64,000 nt of DNA from Hirudo medicinalis (Eukaryota; Annelida; Clitellata; Hirudinida; Hirudinidae): NCBI GenBank assembly GCA_011800805.1, contig MPNW01000026.1:73093-137092 (forward strand), given 5' to 3'. A program made the position numbers and the translations under genes. Positions 49,340 through 64,000 of the stretch are shown one piece after another. Numbering within the stretch: position 1 is the stretch's first letter; the number at the start of each line of letters is the position of its first letter. The notes under the pieces are model-generated. The model did not search any database and had not been told where the DNA came from. It saw nothing but the letters and a program-made list of their open reading frames with translations.

Positions 49340-50051
49340 TTACAATTTTATAAATATTGATAAACACGGCGAAAGAAAAATGTTCAGCTGTTTCTGAAGT
49401 TTAAAATAAATTCCTCTTGATTCGTAATTGAAGCGTAACCATTTATGGCGTAACAAAAGAGTCGAGAGGCGTTTCTGTTATGTAGGCAGACAAATGAATG
49501 AATGGTTTTCAGTTTGCGGTGTCTGCTTATTGCCAAAAGTTTTACGCAAGAAGGTCATTCAAGAACACCCTAAAAAAGGCATTTTTTAAGTCTTAATATT
49601 CATACAAGGCAAGATTTTGAAAGTTTTAAGACGAATTTTTATGAAGAGATATCCCGTCTTCTTGAAACTTTAGATTACACTCAGTCCAATATTTGTTTTG
49701 GGCATGCACCATTAATAATTGTCTGGCAAGCTGGTTCTATAAATAGAATGATCAAATTGAATGAGCGATGATGAGTAATGAAGTTGTCAGTAATGAGTTA
49801 GGTGAAGTGGACATCTGTTGTCCAAGAAACAAAAACAACTGGGCTAGATAGATAGATATTAAAGTAGATACAGATATAGATCGATGTAGCATATTTAAAT
49901 GAATTAATCTAAAAATAAATTCTCTTCATTAAGATTGTGTTTCCATTTGATGGTTCTTATATTTGGTCGGGCAGTCCCTTCATAAGCAACAGTTTTCTCT
50001 TTGCAACAGTAAGGTCAGTAACATTCCACTCGAGAAAACTTTGGCCCTCCT
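49340..50051. other. Intergenic
   Basis: AT-rich, no gene or clear repeat recognised. Likely contains the promoter of the IgGFc-domain gene. Confidence 0.4.
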
Positions 50052-50420
50052 AAACAGCGCAAAATCGAAAAAGAATTCCGTGTGTTCAATAAAGACTTTT
50101 TTTTTAAATATTTCTTAAGTAATTCAGGAAATAGGGCAGTGTGTTTACTATGTCACGAGACGGTTGTCTTATTCAAGGATTACAATTTGAAACAACAACA
50201 CCAAACAAAAGATGGCGAGTTTGGTATTGAAGTATCCTAGGAAGAGCGCAGGAAAAAAGCTGCAAAGTGAAGACGAAGCAGGTCATATTTACGAAGCAGT
50301 CGACACTTCGGGAGTGTGCTGCAGAGGCAAGCTTCATGGTGACATCCAACCTCGCTAAAAACAACAAGCCATTTTCTGATGGCGAGTTTATTAAGAAGTT
50401 ATAGAAAGTGCGGGTCGAGC
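50052..50420 (+). mobile_element. ZBED-type hAT transposase fragment
   Basis: Reads KQRKIEKEFRVFNKDFFFKY, then VCLLCHETVVLFKDYNLKQQ (a degenerate BED-like zinc finger; VCLLC with a distant His). After frame breaks it reads ASFMVTSNLAKNNKPFSDGE with FIKKL. The order is that of the N-terminus of ZBED5/GTF2IRD2-like hAT transposases. The finger has lost residues and the remaining transposase is absent. Confidence 0.65.
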
Positions 50421-50529
50421 CAAAACAATTGCCCACCCCTGCCTAAAACATACTTTCTCTCTCAAATGAAGCTATTTCAAAGCCGAACATTCTATTGCTT
50501 GTTAAGTTTAGCAAGTGGGGAGGTATCAC

Positions 50530-50719
50530 CAGGGTCGTATCTGGAACACCTTGGAACTTGAAAAGTGGTGAATTTGGGGTGCGGGTGGGGGGCACAGCAA
50601 AAAAAATAATATTTTCGTCCAAACTCGTAAATTATTTAAATTAAATAAAAAAAAATAATTTAATTTATTTCTTAAATTTTAAAAATCACGGGGAGCTTGC
50701 CCCCCTAAATCCGCCACTG
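50530..50719. mobile_element. Small nonautonomous hAT-like element (190 bp)
   Basis: The ends are imperfect inverted repeats, CAGGGTCGTATCTGGAAC at the left and the complement of CAGTGGCGGATTTAGGGG at the right. They are flanked by near-identical octamers GGTATCAC (50522-50529) and GATATTAC (50720-50727), matching 6 of 8. An 8-bp target duplication and CAG..GG termini are typical of hAT. No coding capacity. Confidence 0.65.
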
Positions 50720-50727
50720 GATATTAC

Positions 50728-51227
50728 TGGTTATCCTCATTTTAGCTGTTGCTTAACATCTTGGAAATATGCTTTCTGTTGCGATTGGAAAAATTATTCA
50801 ATGTTAAATTTATATAAAATTATAATTTCTGGGGTTATTTAAAAGACCTAATTTGTCATTAATTAAAAAAATTATAGAGTTTTTTCCACTGAAACTCGGA
50901 CTTATTCATTTTGTTTAAGAATGGTGATTCATGATGTAACTATGCCAAATAAAGGCAATAATAACAACAACAATAATGTTAACAATGATAATAAGTAATA
51001 ACGAATCGCCGAACATTTGAAAAATAAACTTCGAAGTGATCGCTCTTTCATGCTCCAAAACATCAAACATCTTTGACATTGTGAAAATATCGACGCAAGT
51101 CTCTTTAAAATTTAACAATTAACTTCGATTCAAACATTTGCTTATTTTAGAGTGAGCACAATGGGACATATTTCGATGATCGACGAAGGAGTCATCCTGA
51201 GAAATTTTGTAAAAATATCATTCCCTG
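50728..51227. other. Intergenic, 3' side of junctophilin
   Basis: No coding exon recognised. Presumably junctophilin 3' UTR and spacer. Confidence 0.4.
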
Positions 51228-54782
<3,555 letters not shown>

Positions 54783-55440
54783 TTAGTTAATTTGATTTAA
54801 AATATTATTAACTTTTCAAGAAAACGTAATTTTAAACGAACAAGTGATGCGCCCGAATGTAAGATAACCGACGAAACACGGGCCATCACAGATGTAACAT
54901 CGTGTTATAAGCAAGTAGAAGTCCTATTTTCAATTGGTTTCTTTTACTTAATATTCCTGCTCAGATACAACTTTCTTCAAGAATCGCAATTCAGTCTATC
55001 GTCTAATCTTCAATTAGTGTTATATTCTTCCTCCCATCTCCACACTCGTAAATTAGTCTTAAAAATCCTTGGCTTTATTCATACCAAAAAAGTTTTTCTC
55101 TTTCTCATTTGAACTTTTCTTTTGACTCATAAGTCATTTTCCATATTACGTACGTATTTCTTTGCCTCTTCCCTTTGGCTGGAGAGCTAGTTGTCTCGCT
55201 TCGTTTATAACTTGGATGATTAAAAATTTACGGTAAAGTAAATAAAAGGTTACCACGTTAAAGATTTTCCAAATCTCTGGATTTGCGCGCGGTTAAAATC
55301 TTATCACTTTAAATGGAACTCTTGTCAGACAATACTCCTGAAATCGTAGCATTTGTTGTGCACTCCTCTTGATATTTAAGAAATTCGTGAAATTACAATT
55401 TACTTAAAATTTATTTCGATGCATCTTACATAGCTAAGGC

Positions 55441-55602
55441 TAGGGCCGCAGAGAGGAGGCAAGTACCCATGGGCCCGCCCGGGTTTTAAAGTATTAAAAT
55501 TATGATCATGGCCTACTTTTTAACTTTTACATTACTAAATTGACATAAAATTGACATAGGGGCTCGTGGCTTCTCTGTCCACAATTTCTGTCGACGGCCC
55601 TG
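55441..55602. mobile_element. Small nonautonomous hAT-like element (162 bp) with target duplication
   Basis: Termini are TAGGGCCGCAGAG at the left and the complement of CAGGGCCGTCGACAG at the right. Flanking octamers GCTAAGGC (55433-55440) and GCTGAGGC (55603-55610) match 7 of 8, a clear hAT-type 8-bp target duplication. The internal sequence is non-coding. The termini differ from those of the 50530-50719 element, so it is a separate family. Confidence 0.75.
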
Positions 55603-55845
55603 GCTGAGGCAAAAATTCCACATAAAAGTCAATCATATTTGTTAGATAAAAAAAGAATATAACCATTTTAATTCAAAATTTGAATTTATGACTCGAAACA
55701 AATAGATTGATAACGATTGTAATTTTGGGAAATTTGTAAGCGCTGGTTTGTTCGTTTAAGCAGCCTCTAACTCAAGTCCATAGAAGAAATTCAAGAAATC
55801 CTCGTTATCAAAATTAAAATTGAGGGTTCAAGGAGAACTTAAGCA

Positions 55846-55881
<36 letters not shown>
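55846..55881. repeat. (TA)n microsatellite
   Basis: About 17 perfect TA units. Confidence 0.9.
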
Positions 55882-55882
<1 letters not shown>

Positions 55883-56088
55883 CGTTTTAAACAATCTAAG
55901 CGACTGGTAGCTATGTTTTGGTTTTGTGTAATTTCGGAAGTTTAAAAACCTCAATTGACAGTTTTTATTATAACAATACAATCTCTAGGAATGTAATTTT
56001 AAGCTTAGTAGAATTTTAGTGCATTAAAACTGCTGTTTCCCTTTGTGTAGGTTCTGGTGGAACTTTAACGTTAGTTAAACGAACTCAA

Positions 56089-56744
56089 ATGGCTACGGAA
56101 TTGGAGACTAAGTAGGTCATTTAAAGTCTGCTGGAAGCCCTAATCTGAACTTTCATGATAGTTTAGATCGTTTTAGATAAACTTCTAGTTCTCACATGCT
56201 GAGTACAATGCGTTACAGAATTTTCAAACACCAATCAATTTAAATAGAACCAGGTAGAAATATAGCACAATTTTTAGCGTTATGCGTTAGATCTGCGTAA
56301 CATTAGCCGGTAATATAGACTTACAGAATGGTTGTCATCTGATAGAACAATAAATTTTAACTTTCTGAAAGCAGGACACCAAAACAAGCTATTGTTGAAG
56401 GTATCAATCTATTGGCCCAAGGAAAACGAAATTTATTATGTGGTGAAGTTCATCAGGCTGTGAACCAGCTTGAAGAAGCTGCAAAGATCTTGTGAGATGA
56501 TTTAACAAGTTAGTTGCCATCTACATGTGGGGTTTAATTTGAAATTGAATTTCAGTTCTAAAGAATATGGTGAACTGGCAAATGAATGTGCTGATGTTTA
56601 TTTGTTATATGGCCAAGCATTACTCGAATTACATAGGAGCGAATCAAATGTCTTTGAGAATGGGCTTCAAAGTAGATTTCATTGTTATTTTGTGATAATA
56701 TTTTATGACTTTACTAATAAGTTTTCTTATTTAGGTGAGTCAAG

Positions 56745-56775
<31 letters not shown>

Positions 56776-58977
56776 AAAGAGGAGGGGAATGTAGGTGGTG
56801 ATAAAGAAGATAAAGTCAGTGATAGTGAGTTGACTCTGGTTGAAAAGATTCAATACTAATTGTCACGTCATGATGAATTGTTATATTTTGTTAGAACATG
56901 GTGATATTTCCAGGAGAAAGTGATGGATCAGAAGATTTACTTGAAGAGGAATTATCCAATGATGTTAATAAGGATGGTAACATTGAGCAATGCCTGATAG
57001 GCATTCCAACAGATTGTAATAAGAAATATGTAGTTGAGGATAAAAAAGAAAAGACCTCTGAGGAAAATGGTGTCAGAAGAAATGAGGTATTATCAATGAA
57101 TTTTTATAAAGCAATATTTTATGACAATATTTACTTTCTGCAGGATGAAGATGTGTCGAATCTGCAGTTGTCTTGGGAAACATTGGAAATAGCCAAATTA
57201 ATTTATACAAGGCAATTGAATAAAAATAAGACTTTAGAATCATTTAATTCTTTCTAAACTTTCATTAACTTATTGGTATCATTCTTGAAGGTATAATACT
57301 ACATAAACATAATGTTTATTTCAGGCAGGAGGGCCCAGAAATCAATTTGAAACTTGCTGACACCTACTCTAAGTTGGGTGATGTTGGGCTAGAAATGGGT
57401 GCGTTTCAGTTGCACTTGTATCATGAAATATAGCTGACATTTAGAAATATCTGGAAATGCAGAACAGTTTGAAGAAGCCATAAAAGATTATGAAGAATGT
57501 CTCAACATTCAGAAATCTGTCCTACCAGAGGACTCCAGATGCATTGCTGAAACTTTATATCAGCTTGGAATTGCTCATAATCTCCATAAGAGTTATGTTG
57601 CATCCTGCAACCATTTCAAGGCATCTATCCAAGTGAGAATGGAATTTTTGATGTATGACGTTAGATTTGATTAATGATGCCATTGCATGCAGATAATGGA
57701 ACTTCGCAAAAACAGACTGAAAAAGGTGGCAGATGGAGAGTTACCACCTGACACAAAAGAAGGCGGTGACGGTTTTTACACTCCCGTGGAACTAGCTGCC
57801 AAAGAAGTGCACGAGCTGGCCGAACTCATTAATGAAGTTCAAGCTAAGGTTTAACAAATTTCTAAAAGTGATGTCATTGATTTCATATTAATCATGCTTC
57901 CATCAATCTGGAGAAATAACATATCCAGAAGATGTACTACACTACAAAAGAAGTGGCAGATAAGGCCTTTGCATCAAAATGTAGTTTTGCACAATTAATG
58001 TTCTTTATTTCACCACTAAATCTGTTTATACTCAGAATAACTGACTTTCAAAAAAATCTTTCTTCAGATAGAAGAGGTTGAGGATGAAAAGAAAAGTGCT
58101 CCAAACGTCTCAAGATTACTGAAGGAAAGTTTAACCTCAACAGGAGTTGTCCAAGGTACCATTGGATTGCACAGCTCCAATTCTCTGGAGGTGGGCACTG
58201 ATAAAACACATGTTTCCATGTCCATTGGTCTCATAGCTATTATTTAAAATTTTGAATCCTTGGAAATGTCTAACTTGGAAAATATCAAGCCTAGTAAAAA
58301 CCAATGACTCAATGACTTTTATCTAATTTCCGACTCACTTTAGAAAAAAAGTCATCTCTTTATAACAAACACCAAAACATCTGTAGAATCTCCATATTGA
58401 TTTTTTAAAGTGACTTTTTTGAGTGAACAACAAAGCATTTACACACTTTACCAGGTAAAGGATCAAGATTCATCAAAGGAATATTACTGGCTATGCACAT
58501 GGACGATTCCTTATTGTTTGCTTCTTAATTCACAAATTCTTCCATTACCGTCATTAGCCTTAGCACTTGCTCCGTAGTTTGCATAATCAGGGCTTAATTT
58601 CATTACACTCTCCGGAGTTTCCTCATAACTTTCCTTGGCAATATATTGTTTAATTAAATATGATACAAGCTATAATGCTAATATGCAAGATCAAAAATAA
58701 TTTACGTCTTTTGTCTAAAAGGCAATAAAATACAATGAGTATTCACATTCACTCAGTGGAAAAATCTTTATTTTCTCATTAAAAGGCATCAACATCTGTC
58801 CATGTCATCACACACCTGTTGAGGAAAAAGGTTCGAAGTTGTTCCATTTATTTTTCAGTTGAAAGCATAAACACTGAGAAAGTCTTGGCTTTGTAGAAAG
58901 CCAGTCCCAGTACTGAAGGTGAAGCAAAGAAACAGAAGCTTGAAAATGTTGAGTCCCCAGATACCACTTCAAATTGA
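56089..58977 (+). CDS. NASP: NASP/SHNi-TPR histone chaperone
   Basis: The start exon 56089-56111 (MATELET) splices in phase to TPKQAIVEGINLLAQGKRNL and EVHQAVNQLEEAAKIL (TPR1), then KEYGELANECADVYLLYGQA and LLELHRSESNVFENGLQ. An acidic insert follows, beginning with a run of ten aspartates (56745-56775) and continuing to about 57090; it interrupts the TPR as in all NASP proteins and binds histone tails. Then come LQLSWETLEIAKLIYTR, INLKLADTYSKLGDVGLEM, FEEAIKDYEECLNIQKS and AETLYQLGIAHNLH (TPR2-4). A capping helical region and TSVHVITHLLRKK precede a basic C-terminal nuclear signal EGEAKKQKLENVE, stop at 58975. NASP holds soluble H3 and linker histones. The aspartate run comes from a GAT microsatellite. 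Confidence 0.93.
56741..56777 (+). repeat. (GAT)n coding microsatellite in NASP
   Basis: A run of perfect GAT units encodes consecutive aspartates within the acidic histone-binding insert, so length changes alter the protein without shifting frame. Confidence 0.85.
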
Positions 58978-59059
58978 TTCTCAGTGCCCTTTGCGATGCA
59001 AAATGACCGAAGAATAATGGTTCAAGAAAGCCGTTCGATTTCTTGAAAATATACTTAGT

Positions 59060-59887
59060 CTATCTTGTTGTTGATAAGGTAAAATACTTGCCAATGGAGT
59101 GTTTTGATGACTTTGTTAGAGTAAGCCTGACAGTCTCATCTCCAGTAGAACATAGGGCTGAATCAATCATGGTGTGCAGAATGGCTGACAGCATGAAATT
59201 CTTTGATATTTCTATATCTCGACAAAACAAGAGAATAGCAACATTTTGGTGCAGTGCAATCAACTTCAGGGAGCGCAGGACTTTTTTGATATACATGATC
59301 AAATCATCTGTAGTCATTCCCCCAACATAGCTAACCACCAAATCTGTGAAACAATCCAAAACTAGGAGAGAACATTGAGACACCCTTTGCCTGAGGTTTT
59401 CTACAATGTCTAAGAATTCTATGACATTGAAAACCTTTATCTGGCTTATGAGTTCGGAACTGACAAACGATTCTCCAAAGACAGCAGCATCAAAATAGTC
59501 AGCTGAGTCGAGGAAAATTACTTTCGAATTTGTCCTTGAAATCATTATTGAAGATAAGTTTACGATGCTTGGTGTTTTGACTATTAAGGTTACCTCTCCG
59601 CTATAAAAGCCTCCGTCCAAAGTTTCATCAAGCTCTCCGTAGCCAGTTACTATAATTGAGCTATTATTCGCCATTTGATGATACAAACTGAGGCCGGTTA
59701 ACGGCGTAGATGCATATTGCTTAGTAAGAGTCCTCCTCAACCTCAAAAGTTCCTTGGTGTTGGCGCCAGATAATTTCTTGAGGGTACTCGCATCATGGCT
59801 GATTATGGCTTCAGCAGAATTTATGCCCACTTTTTTTAGTTGCAACGTAAGTTTTCCAAAATCACGAGCTGCCGCGCTGAGGGCCAT
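59060..59887 (-). CDS. RAD51D: RAD51D-like recombinase paralogue, intronless, Walker A degenerate
   Basis: A single 275-codon exon in a gene-dense region where every neighbour has introns. The N-terminal helical domain (about residues 1-65) includes VGINSAEAIISHD and KELLRLRRTLTKQYASTPL. The core starts GYGELDETLDGGFYSGEVTL, which aligns with the TGxxxLDxLLxGGLYTGEVTE region of RAD51D. Where GPPGSGKT should follow, the sequence reads IVKTPSIVNLSS: no glycine-rich loop, Lys or Thr. Walker B is recognisable (CSLLVLDCFTDLV). The later part (SVKLIALHQNVAILLF-like and DETVRLTLTKSSKH) matches the family C-terminus. RAD51D acts in the BCDX2 complex supporting RAD51 in recombination; without Walker A this version should not bind ATP in the canonical way. 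It ends 82 bases from the NASP stop, tail to tail. Confidence 0.75.
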   Translation of the reverse strand: MALSAAARDFGKLTLQLKKVGINSAEAIISHDASTLKKLSGANTKELLRLRRTLTKQYASTPLTGLSLYHQMANNSSIIVTGYGELDETLDGGFYSGEVTLIVKTPSIVNLSSIMISRTNSKVIFLDSADYFDAAVFGESFVSSELISQIKVFNVIEFLDIVENLRQRVSQCSLLVLDCFTDLVVSYVGGMTTDDLIMYIKKVLRSLKLIALHQNVAILLFCRDIEISKNFMLSAILHTMIDSALCSTGDETVRLTLTKSSKHSIGKYFTLSTTR

Positions 59888-60432
59888 TGTCGAACGTAGC
59901 AGTCTCCGTATTTTGAATAAAGGTAAACACTAATTTGTAATCCAGTCAATATTATATTTAAAATAGTTATTCATTGTGTGTATTATTAGTCTTAAACATT
60001 ATTAAAAACTTTAAATGTTTAATGTCCACTACTTGAGTAGTACTTATTATTAATTTGACAGTTTTCATAGAAAACACTTACAAATACACATTGTTTATTA
60101 AATTATAAATTATTCTAAAATTAGAATAGTTAAAAAGTTGTTGTTATTCGCGTCGCTTTGAAAGTACTCGGCCGCGGTTGACATCTGTCTCCATGTATCT
60201 ACGATCTCCGGACGTCTGTCAATGACTGTTTTCTAAAGTCGCTTGCATTTGGTTGAGTGCAGTCAATTAGTCAGAGTCAGAATTAAGTAAGTTTCGAAAG
60301 TAATCTGAATGTTAATGTAGTTGATATTCATGATATTTGAATTCTCCAAGACTGATGACTGAGTTTATTTAGATGCTTAAAGCAAATCATTCTGGTTATT
60401 GAAAGATTGAAATTTAATTATTTTGTAAAGAG
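59888..60432. other. Divergent RAD51D-TVP23 spacer
   Basis: A 545-base region that must hold both promoters, with a relatively GC-rich patch at about 60150-60260. No repeats or further exons were recognised. Confidence 0.5.
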
Positions 60433-61651
<1,219 letters not shown>

Positions 61652-63651
61652 AATGGAAGCATTTATTGGTGTCTGGGGAAGAACAGCTAACATTATACAT
61701 AGTTAATAAAATAAAATGAAAAATATTGTCTCCATAATTCATAATATCCAGACCACAATGAATTTTTAAACCATAAGGCTTAATATGTCTGAGATGTGGC
61801 TAAGTAACTATTTTATTTGGTTGAATTTTCTTCTAATATGTAGTTTTTGGTTCATTCAAAGAATGCATCATTTTATTGCTCAGTCAATAAGGATAAAATA
61901 AGGAATTTCAATGATGTAAGGGTTTCAGTGGGTCTGACATCATATTGATCCTCAGCTCAAACACTGGGTGGTACCCACTTAATTTCAAGTTTATTCGGAA
62001 AAACGTGAAGAGTGAGACCTTTCTCAAGTCTGGGTTAAGAGAATTGTGGCAAGAGGAATTAAAAGTGTAACTAGTTTGTGGCTCCCAGTCAATTTAAAAT
62101 CAAAAGTTTAAAAGTCCGACTATTAAGAATTCAATTCCATTGAATTTTATTTGAGAACGTAAAAATGTCTCTCCTGTTCAACTAGTAAATAGTGAATGAT
62201 TTTACGGAGAGCAAAGGTGAAGTCAAGTGAGGACATGACAACGGGTCGTCAATAAAAGACGTCCGCAAAACTTTTCCGATTTTTGACCCCATCCCCCTAT
62301 TTTGTGGACATCCGTATTTTTGCAAACAAAAATATTTCATATAAATTTATTTTAATAACCAAGTCATTTTATTGTTCAAAGGAAAAATCCAATCGTAGCC
62401 AATATGTGAAATTTGTTACCAATAATATATTTTCTTCGTTGTTGGTGATTGATTTACTTTGCTTGTCCTCTCCATCATGTGATTGTGGTGAAAATGTTTC
62501 AAAGCAAAAGTCAGTTTCGAAATGAACAGTTTTAATGTGTTCTTTGACTGCGACAAAAGGTGGGAAATGCTTCCCACGATTTCTGCAAACTCGCTTATGC
62601 TTATCTAATCTCGCTTATCTCATTAGGTCCCTACAATGTAAATAAAAGATTATTGAAATAATGGAAATAAAATCATTAAAAACCAAGTCAATACTTACGC
62701 TCAACAGATCCATTACTTTAGGTTCGCTTTAAGGACCACGTTTGACATTTACATAAAGTGATTACAGTGGACAGGTTTATATGAATGTAACGCAATTCGA
62801 AGCTTTTGGTAAAAACAAATTTTCGAAATTGGGAACATTTTGACTCAGACAAAGGGAAGAAAAATTTCAGCAATTTTCAGTTTCTGCATTTTGAAAATTG
62901 GTTCAGCGGCGATCGTTTTGATTGCTATTCCAGATCTCATTCTATTAGCAGCCATTCCTTTATGTTGCTAAAGTTCTTTCAATTGTGTATAAACGCACTC
63001 ACTCATTTGCCTGCATAAATTATGTAGCAAATGTTAGTAATTTGGATTCACAATTGATGTGGACTTACAATGAGAGGGCAAATGAAACCAGAGACGATTT
63101 TGAATATTAAGTTAGATTAGATATTTTGTCATGGTTATTTTTGACATTCACTCATAACTTTTCGAAGAGTGCAATCCTTCAAAAGGAGAAACTCTACTCG
63201 TTAAGTTAATATTACGAATGAAGGGCGTGTCTGCAGAATCTTCAACGTGTAAACTTCATGCACAGCAGCGCACACTTATCACACAAAGTCGTACATGTTT
63301 GGCCTCGTTAGCAGAACATTTGAAGTCAGTGCAAACTTCAGCCGGGCTTGGCTCTGCAACCTTCAAGTGAAGGATTTAGAATCTCATCCACCACGTTTTC
63401 TCCTTCAATGCCTGTGCAGCGCCACATTTGAAAGGTTGAATTTTACTGTCTTTTAAAATAAAAGAGCTCATGTCAAGATAGGTAAAATTATAAATGCATT
63501 TTGTGTAAGATGTATTAAACTTCGTTGGGCAAAATATTCAAGACAGTCGATACTTGAGATAGCTGGATCGTATTGAAAGTGATAGTCTTTTGAATTTCAT
63601 TTAAAATTCACTACATTGATTTAGGACGAAGAGAGGCCAAAAATATCGATC
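61652..63651. other. Intergenic, TVP23 to the rightmost gene
   Basis: Two kilobases with no supported exon. It holds TVP23 3' UTR sequence at the left and the promoter of the last gene at the right. Plus-strand open frames at 62283-62525 and 62806-63018 resemble no protein. Confidence 0.45.
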
Positions 63652-63703
63652 ATGAAGCAGCATGGATTACTATTGTTGACCTTGGTTTTAATATTCAATG
63701 CAG
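63652..63703 (+). CDS. Signal-peptide exon of a secreted or membrane protein, continuing beyond the window
   Basis: An ATG in fair context opens MKQHGLLLLTLVLIFNA, a canonical signal-peptide core, and runs straight into a GTACTA donor at 63704 in phase 1. No later exon could be assigned within the remaining 300 bases. The identity cannot be judged. Confidence 0.45.
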
Positions 63704-64000
63704 GTACTATTAAATTGAATCTATTTGGTTATTTTTATTTCGTAACTTCTAATTATCATAAATTCAACTCAATGGAGTAAAGACTTAGTATAAGGTGCAT
63801 AAAGAAGTCGAATGGCTAAGGTTAGGTTAGGGTTAGCAACGTCTTGTTGCACGGCTGGCAACATATGCCGTGTTCATGTTATCGTTATTCAAGAGCAAGT
63901 ATTACCTTCATGCATCAAATGACGTAATGAGGCTATAATTTTATATACATTGTATAATTTGTGCCGTTTCCCGTTTTACATTGGCTTTCTCCGCATGCCG
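63704..64000 (+). other. Presumed first intron of the rightmost gene
   Basis: Contains GGTTAGGTTAGGGTTAG at about 63821-63837, a short telomere-like word repeated too few times to mean much. No exon was recognised before the window ends. Confidence 0.35.

Larger units (their letters stand above)
54783..56088. other. Divergent junctophilin-NASP intergenic region
   Basis: Apart from the 162-bp hAT-like element at 55441-55602 and an (AT)n run at 55846-55881, no feature was seen. It should hold both promoters. Confidence 0.5.

Noticed and set aside
63821..63837. GGTTAGGTTAGGGTTAG as an interstitial telomeric repeat
   Set aside because: Only about three short imperfect units; likely chance.

Overview
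The window is AT-rich, intron-rich animal nuclear DNA. Short GT-AG introns interrupt almost every gene, and coding genes alternate with degraded transposons. A clear innexin (gap-junction protein) together with junctophilin, a CUB-domain trypsin-like protease and an IgGFc-binding-domain secreted protein points to an invertebrate. The innexin reads like a protostome, possibly lophotrochozoan, sequence, but I cannot place the species. Gene names below rest on conserved motifs read by eye from spliced exons; no database search was possible.

Layout, left to right: the last codons of an unidentified membrane protein (1-103); a URB2-like ribosome-biogenesis gene (+, 678-5451); an R2-like retrotransposon remnant (6260-7085); a MOSPD1/3-type MSP-domain gene (-, 7681-9038); a hAT remnant (about 9955-10690); a nested transposon complex (11416-16612); the minor-spliceosome factor ZRSR (-, 17560-20067); TOLLIP (+, 20982-23848); a TBC1D2-like RabGAP that appears to continue into a C-terminal beta-propeller (-, 24920-31720); a secreted CUB-CUB-serine protease (+, 33484-36826); an innexin (-, 37005-38737); a Tctex-type dynein light chain (+, 39403-40497) converging on TMEM41A (-, 40664-42911); a transposon graveyard (42912-46256); a secreted IgGFc-binding-domain protein (-, 46257-49339); more hAT debris and a small nonautonomous element (50052-50719); junctophilin (-, 51228-54782); a second small hAT-like element (55441-55602); the histone chaperone NASP (+, 56089-58977) converging on an intronless RAD51D-like gene (-, 59060-59887); TVP23 (+, 60433-61651); and the signal-peptide exon of a gene that runs off the right edge (63652-63703).

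The genes do not form a pathway. They are housekeeping and cell-biological functions: ribosome assembly, ER contact proteins and autophagy, minor-intron splicing, endosomal and Rab traffic, gap junctions, dynein, ER-plasma-membrane junctions, histone supply and recombination repair. They are packed with short intergenic gaps, several of them divergent or convergent.

The points most worth checking are the layered insertion at 11416-16612 (an uncharacterised repeat-family gene split by a CR1/L2-like element, itself split by a hAT element carrying a tRNA-derived SINE), the RAD51D-like protein whose Walker A motif is gone, the RabGAP-propeller fusion, and a two-copy SINE family with a class II tRNA-like head.
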